Shown one piece after another: positions 60,567 through 64,000 of a stretch of 64,000 nucleotides of DNA (its first letter is position 1; each line of letters opens with the position of its first letter). Source of the stretch: Abyssibius sp040880065 (lineage in GTDB: Bacteria; Pseudomonadota; Alphaproteobacteria; Rhodobacterales; Rhodobacteraceae); the NCBI GenBank assembly GCA_040880065.1, contig JBBDJE010000057.1:7053-71052 (forward strand), read 5' to 3'. The notes beneath the pieces were generated by a model, which did not search any database, had not been told where the DNA came from, and saw only the letters and a program-made list of their open reading frames with translations. The position numbers were made by a program, and so were the translations under genes.

Positions 60567-60671
60567 AGCATGTTGGGCCAAAAGTGGGAACCGGTTTTGT
60601 CGCATTTCAACATGCGTTATCAAAAAGTCTGAGCGTATTGCGTGAATGCAAATGAATGCAACACGCTCTAG
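60563..60671. repeat. Two-hairpin intergenic repeat, copy B
   Basis: 109 bp, bounded by the inverted ends CTAGAGC and GCTCTAG. Left hairpin: GCATGTTG with CAACATGC around a core GGGAACCGGTTTT. Right hairpin: GAGCGTATTGC with GCAACACGCTC around GTGAATGCAAATGAAT. It is homologous to copy A at 52318-52420. The left end supplies the accA TAG and the right end the plsC TAG (CTA on this strand), so the element forms the whole accA-plsC spacer. Confidence 0.88.
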
Positions 60672-61396
60672 CGCGGGTCGGCAGGTTCATAGCCCGCTTC
60701 GCGCATCAGCGCATTCGAGCGGGTTTCAACAACCTCTTCCAACCGTTCCATGAATTGGTTGAGCGTAAGGCCGCTTTCGATTTTGGGCAAATACTCCACC
60801 ACAGCCGTGCCGGAGTAGCGATAGGGGCTGCGCCGCGCCCAGAACACACCGGTATTGGTGGCGGCAGGCACGCAATCCAGCCCCATGCGGGTATAAAGCA
60901 CACCGGCGCCAACCTTGTAGGGCTTGTCCGAGCCGGGCAAAACCCGTGTGCCTTGCGGGTAAATCACCAACTGACCCGCGTTTTTGGCATCGCCTTCAAC
61001 GTCACGCACAAGTTTGCGCACCGCCCCGCCCTTTTTGCCCCGCGCAACGGGGGCCGAGCCGATGCGCATGCCGTAAAGCCCCAGAATCGGTGCCCAGCGC
61101 AGCTGCCGTTTCATCACGAATTTTACGCGCGGCAATGCATATGCGTGCATCATGACATCGAGAAATGACATGTGTTTGGAGGCGACAATCACCTCGCCCT
61201 GCGGCACCTCGCCACGAAACTCGACCTTGAGACCGCACAACAGGCGCAGCACCCAAAAGATTGTGCGGCAATAGAATTTGATCGCCCAATACGCGCCCGC
61301 GCGCGAATAAATCGCCGCAGGCGCAAAAAGAACGCCCATAACCGCCATTAGCACATACATGATCAGGTCGGCCAGTTGCGAACGCAGGAACAGCAT
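60668..61396 (-). CDS. plsC: 1-acyl-sn-glycerol-3-phosphate acyltransferase
   Basis: 242 residues. Makes phosphatidic acid from lysophosphatidic acid. One or two N-terminal membrane segments, then the acyltransferase motifs: ASKHMSFLDVM (HX4D), IGSAPVARGKKGG (glycerol-phosphate binding), VIYPQGTRV (with the EGTR position reading QGTR) and the proline-containing PAATNTGVFW. Start ATG 61396; the stop is provided by repeat copy B. One base separates it from ftsX. Confidence 0.92.
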   Translation of the reverse strand: MLFLRSQLADLIMYVLMAVMGVLFAPAAIYSRAGAYWAIKFYCRTIFWVLRLLCGLKVEFRGEVPQGEVIVASKHMSFLDVMMHAYALPRVKFVMKRQLRWAPILGLYGMRIGSAPVARGKKGGAVRKLVRDVEGDAKNAGQLVIYPQGTRVLPGSDKPYKVGAGVLYTRMGLDCVPAATNTGVFWARRSPYRYSGTAVVEYLPKIESGLTLNQFMERLEEVVETRSNALMREAGYEPADPR

Positions 61397-61397
61397 A

Positions 61398-62297
61398 TCA
61401 GGCCTGATGCAAAAGGTGGCGCATTGCGGCCTGTCGCGTGGCGTTGAAGGCCACAAATGTAGCTATGAACGGTATCGCCAACAGCAGCGCCCAATCGAGC
61501 CCGCTAAAGCCGATAAGCGACAGGAAGGTATCATCCGCCGTTGCATCGGCCAGCATCTGCACCGCGATAATGGCGAAGATCGCCCCGATAACGCTGCCGA
61601 TGAGTGCGCGCATGGTAAAACGGCGCACAAAGGTCCAGATGATGAAACGGTCACGCGCGCCAACCAGCCGCAGGGTTATGATCACCTGCGCGTTTTGTGC
61701 TAGGGCTGCGCGAGCGGCAAGCGTGATCATTACACCAAGTGCTGCGGTAATCAGCACAATGGCAGAAATGGCCAGCATGCGCGCCCGCGTTGTGGTTTTT
61801 TGTAACGGCGCGCGCCAGCGATCATGATCATCCCACACCGCGTCGGGCGCATCGGCGGCAAGGCGCAGGGCCAGCGCATCGGAATTCGGGCCATCACCTT
61901 CCAGCGCGACCGAAATCATCGCGGGCAAAGGCAAGGCATCCAGCGGCAAATCATTGCCCAGCCACGGGGCCAGCAGGCGGGCTTGGGCCGCATCATCCAG
62001 CACCTCGGCACTGGCAATGCCGGGCGTTGTATCAAGCACAGCCAGCACGGCGGCTATTTGCTGTTCGCGCGTCTCGGCCGGGGCGGCAATGCGCACGGTG
62101 GCGTTTTGGGCAAGGTCCAGCGACCATGCATCGGCAAACCGTGCACCCGCCAGCGCCGCCGCAAGTGCGGCCACGGCCAGAAATGTCATCGTGGCCGTGG
62201 TGAAAATCGTCGCCCAAGCCGCGTTGCCGCGCGGCGGCACAATCTGGTCCACCGAATAAGCCCCGAAATAGCGGGTGCGGATAGCGCGCAGGTTCAT
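61398..62297 (-). CDS. ftsX: Cell-division protein FtsX
   Basis: 299 residues. Membrane partner of FtsE that signals to peptidoglycan hydrolases at the septum. TM1 at about 28-50, an extracytoplasmic domain of about 120 residues, then three C-terminal helices (AISAIVLITAALGVMITLAA, ALIGSVIGAIFAIIAVQML and ALLLAIPFIATFVAF). Overlaps ftsE by 4 nt (ATGA). Confidence 0.9.
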   Translation of the reverse strand: MNLRAIRTRYFGAYSVDQIVPPRGNAAWATIFTTATMTFLAVAALAAALAGARFADAWSLDLAQNATVRIAAPAETREQQIAAVLAVLDTTPGIASAEVLDDAAQARLLAPWLGNDLPLDALPLPAMISVALEGDGPNSDALALRLAADAPDAVWDDHDRWRAPLQKTTTRARMLAISAIVLITAALGVMITLAARAALAQNAQVIITLRLVGARDRFIIWTFVRRFTMRALIGSVIGAIFAIIAVQMLADATADDTFLSLIGFSGLDWALLLAIPFIATFVAFNATRQAAMRHLLHQA

Positions 62298-62971
62298 AGA
62301 TCTGCCCCCGCTGCCACCAACTGGCCCTTGACCAGTCGCATCACCCGCGTTGTGGCCATGGATTTTGCCGCGCGGATCAGGTTCATATCATGGCTGGCGA
62401 TAATGATCGTCTTGCCCATTTTGTTGAGTTCAACCAATAGCGTCAGCAACCGGTGGCCCATTTCCCAATCCACATTGCCTGTCGGTTCGTCCGCGATAAT
62501 GATTTCGGGCGCCATGATGACAGCGCGCGCAACGGCAAGGCGCTGGCGTTCGCCGCCGGAAAGTTCGGGCGGCAGCGCATCGCCGCGCTTGGTCAACCCG
62601 ACCCATGACAGCAAATCATCAACATTCGAACGGTTTTTCTGGATGTTGCGCCCGCCTACTTTCATGGGTAACTCGATGTTGGCGCGCACGGTCTGATGGT
62701 CGAGAAACTGGCAATCTTGGTGCACAACGCCAATGCGGCGGCGCATTTCGGCCACGCGGTCGCGGCTGAGCTTGCTGACATCCTGGCCAAACAGCTTGAC
62801 CGTGCCCGCAGTCGGGCGCAGCGCAAGATAGCACAGTTTAAGCAGTGTCGTTTTGCCCGCACCCGAAGGCCCGGTCAGAAAATGAAAGGAGCCCGGCGCC
62901 AATTCTTGCGTTATACCGTTCAGTATTGAATTGCGCCCGTAGCTAAAGCCTGCTTGCTCGAAGGTTATCAC
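62294..62971 (-). CDS. ftsE: Cell-division ATP-binding protein FtsE
   Basis: 225 residues. ABC ATPase with Walker A GPSGAGKTT, Q loop VVHQDCQFLDHQTVR, signature ELSGGERQRLAVARAV and Walker B IIIADEPTGNVD, typical FtsE. I start at GTG 62971 (VITFEQAGFSYG) because GGGAG stands seven bases upstream; an ATG at 63004 would add 11 residues outside the fold. First gene of ftsE-ftsX-plsC, divergent from the zinc-ribbon gene. Confidence 0.93.
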   Translation of the reverse strand: MITFEQAGFSYGRNSILNGITQELAPGSFHFLTGPSGAGKTTLLKLCYLALRPTAGTVKLFGQDVSKLSRDRVAEMRRRIGVVHQDCQFLDHQTVRANIELPMKVGGRNIQKNRSNVDDLLSWVGLTKRGDALPPELSGGERQRLAVARAVIMAPEIIIADEPTGNVDWEMGHRLLTLLVELNKMGKTIIIASHDMNLIRAAKSMATTRVMRLVKGQLVAAGADL

Positions 62972-63121
62972 GCATATTCTCCCATTGGCAGCAAACATTC
63001 CCACGAACAGCTGCCAAGCTCAAGCCCAATGGTCGGTCGTTACAGTTGGAATGTTGCCAATGAGCGGCTAGAAGTTAAACAACGGCCGATTCGCCGCAAG
63101 AAAACAAAAGGAACGGGCCGA

Positions 63122-64000
63122 ATGCTCATCGTTTGCCCCTCGTGTAACGCACAATATCAGGTGCCCGAAAACGCCATTCCACCCGAAGGGCGCGAAGTGC
63201 AGTGTTCATCTTGCCAGAATGTTTGGCAACAGGCACCCGCATCGGCCAGCGCTGCGGCGTTTATTGATGGTGCGCGCCAAGATGAATTGGCTGAAGATGA
63301 TGCGACAACGGCTGATGAGAACGAGACCGACGATTCGCCCCTTTGGGATGATGCTGTTGAAGACGACGAAGACACGCCACTGGCCGATGATGAGGATGAG
63401 GCGGTAGCGTCCGAGGCCGAAGCCGCACCGTTAGCCGAAGCCGAGCCAGAGCCAGGGCCAGGGCCAGGGCCGGAAAATGAAATCGCACCCGGCCCCGCCG
63501 ATGAAGCCGAACCGAAATTCGGAAGCGCAAACACGCCCGATACCGCCGCCGCACCCGGTGTTGAAATTCGCGCCGATCGGGGCTCGCGGTTGCGCGGCAA
63601 TACCGATGCGCCCGATCAAAAGGCCCAGCCAGCCAAGCGCGAAAATGCAAGCGAAGCGGCTTCAAAATCCGATGTTTTTCGTGTGCCGCCGCCACCGGCC
63701 GATATCGTTGAAGACGATCTGCCCGCAGCGCCCGTCTTTTCAGACCCGCCAAACATTGTGGCCGCGGATGAAGCACAAGATTCTGATGCAGCGACGCTAG
63801 ATGATATTGCCGCTGCGCGGCGTGAATTTGCTCAAACGCCCGAGCCGATACCGGCCGACGCCCCGGATTTTGTAGCACTCCCTGATGCGGATGATGCTGA
63901 AGAACCTGAAGACCCCGCGCCTGACGGTGAGAAGGAAGAGGCGCAGCCAGATGCGCTAGACCCGACGGCCACGCCTGATAAGACGGCCACGCCTGATAAG
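63122..64000 (+). CDS. MJ0042-type zinc-ribbon protein with long acidic disordered region (partial)
   Basis: 293 codons visible; the frame continues past the right edge. The N-terminal zinc ribbon MLIVCPSCNAQYQVPENAIP, ending QCSSCQNVW (four Cys), matches the MJ0042/zinc_ribbon_5 type. From about residue 55 the chain is very acidic and Pro/Ala-rich with no predicted fold, including an EPGPGPG stretch and a TATPDK repeat at the edge. Relatives in Rhodobacterales usually carry a membrane helix and DUF3426-like domain further on, which would lie outside. AAAGGAACGG precedes the ATG. Divergent from ftsE. Confidence 0.85.
   Translation, partial: MLIVCPSCNAQYQVPENAIPPEGREVQCSSCQNVWQQAPASASAAAFIDGARQDELAEDDATTADENETDDSPLWDDAVEDDEDTPLADDEDEAVASEAEAAPLAEAEPEPGPGPGPENEIAPGPADEAEPKFGSANTPDTAAAPGVEIRADRGSRLRGNTDAPDQKAQPAKRENASEAASKSDVFRVPPPPADIVEDDLPAAPVFSDPPNIVAADEAQDSDAATLDDIAAARREFAQTPEPIPADAPDFVALPDADDAEEPEDPAPDGEKEEAQPDALDPTATPDKTATPDK

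Overview
The window reads as a chromosomal segment of an alphaproteobacterium of the Rhodobacterales (Rhodobacteraceae/roseobacter type); the genus cannot be fixed from the sequence alone. The case rests on several things seen together: a petA-petB cytochrome bc1 operon, the ChvG-ChvI/short HprK/EIIA/HPr/RapZ cluster beside pckA, the relA-DUF2062-pdxJ-acpS-lepB-rnc-era-DUF1491-recO cluster, a PduO-type adenosyltransferase behind a HIG1-like twin-membrane protein, and two enzymes of the ethylmalonyl-CoA pathway. Gene density is high, intergenic gaps are short, and ATGA/GTGA stop-start overlaps are common. I see no tRNA, rRNA, CRISPR array, insertion sequence, phage or integrase, so this is core chromosome with a few accessory islets.

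Layout. 1-1315: start of the bc1 operon (Rieske and the first two-thirds of cytochrome b, minus strand). 1529-6889: a Lrp/AsnC regulator divergent from arginase, a CtlX-type hydrolase and ornithine cyclodeaminase, then a decayed ORF and a GabD-type succinate-semialdehyde dehydrogenase; together these form an arginine/citrulline/ornithine catabolic island. 6925-8276: three tandem paralogous small exported single-TM proteins, one carrying a miniature peptidase-S74-like domain. 8396-11176: an FdsA-type formate dehydrogenase alpha subunit without its usual partners. 11271-19347: LysE exporter, MscS channel, an AsnC regulator divergent from a Cys-rich class V aminotransferase, GST, a PaiB-like FMN protein and a two-gene IorAB-type molybdenum hydroxylase. 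19527-23036: EttA, a YhiN-type flavoprotein and a cold-shock protein. 23161-25120: a Gly-rich exported protein facing a small PepSY-like protein and a membrane-anchored LuxR regulator. 25169-32160: parC, an SDR, the HIG1-like protein, cobalamin adenosyltransferase, etfBA and 3-hydroxybutyryl-CoA dehydrogenase. 32172-38327: the PTS/ChvGI/pckA carbon-control locus. 39281-49520: methylsuccinyl-CoA dehydrogenase and the long recO-to-folK housekeeping cluster. 49634-56194: NYN protein, ispH, rnhA, fmt, two deformylases (one apparently dead), a MalY/PatB C-S lyase and a PagL-like outer-membrane protein. 56191-64000: Bcr/CflA exporter, mcl1, an orphan histidine kinase, accA, plsC, ftsX, ftsE and a zinc-ribbon protein cut by the window edge.

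How the parts work together. Mcd (39281) and Mcl1 (57477) belong to the ethylmalonyl-CoA route of acetyl-CoA assimilation; EtfBA and Hbd (29479-32160) are natural partners for acyl-CoA oxidation and C4 acyl-CoA turnover, and PckA under ChvGI/PTS control links this to gluconeogenesis. The arginine island turns arginine (and probably citrulline) into ornithine and proline. The most unusual items are the S74-tailed trio, the Gly-rich/PepSY/LuxR locus, the deformylase paralogue lacking both its metal Cys and catalytic Glu, the PagL-like protein with exact catalytic spacing, and two copies of a ~105-bp two-hairpin intergenic repeat, one of which supplies the stop codons of both flanking genes.
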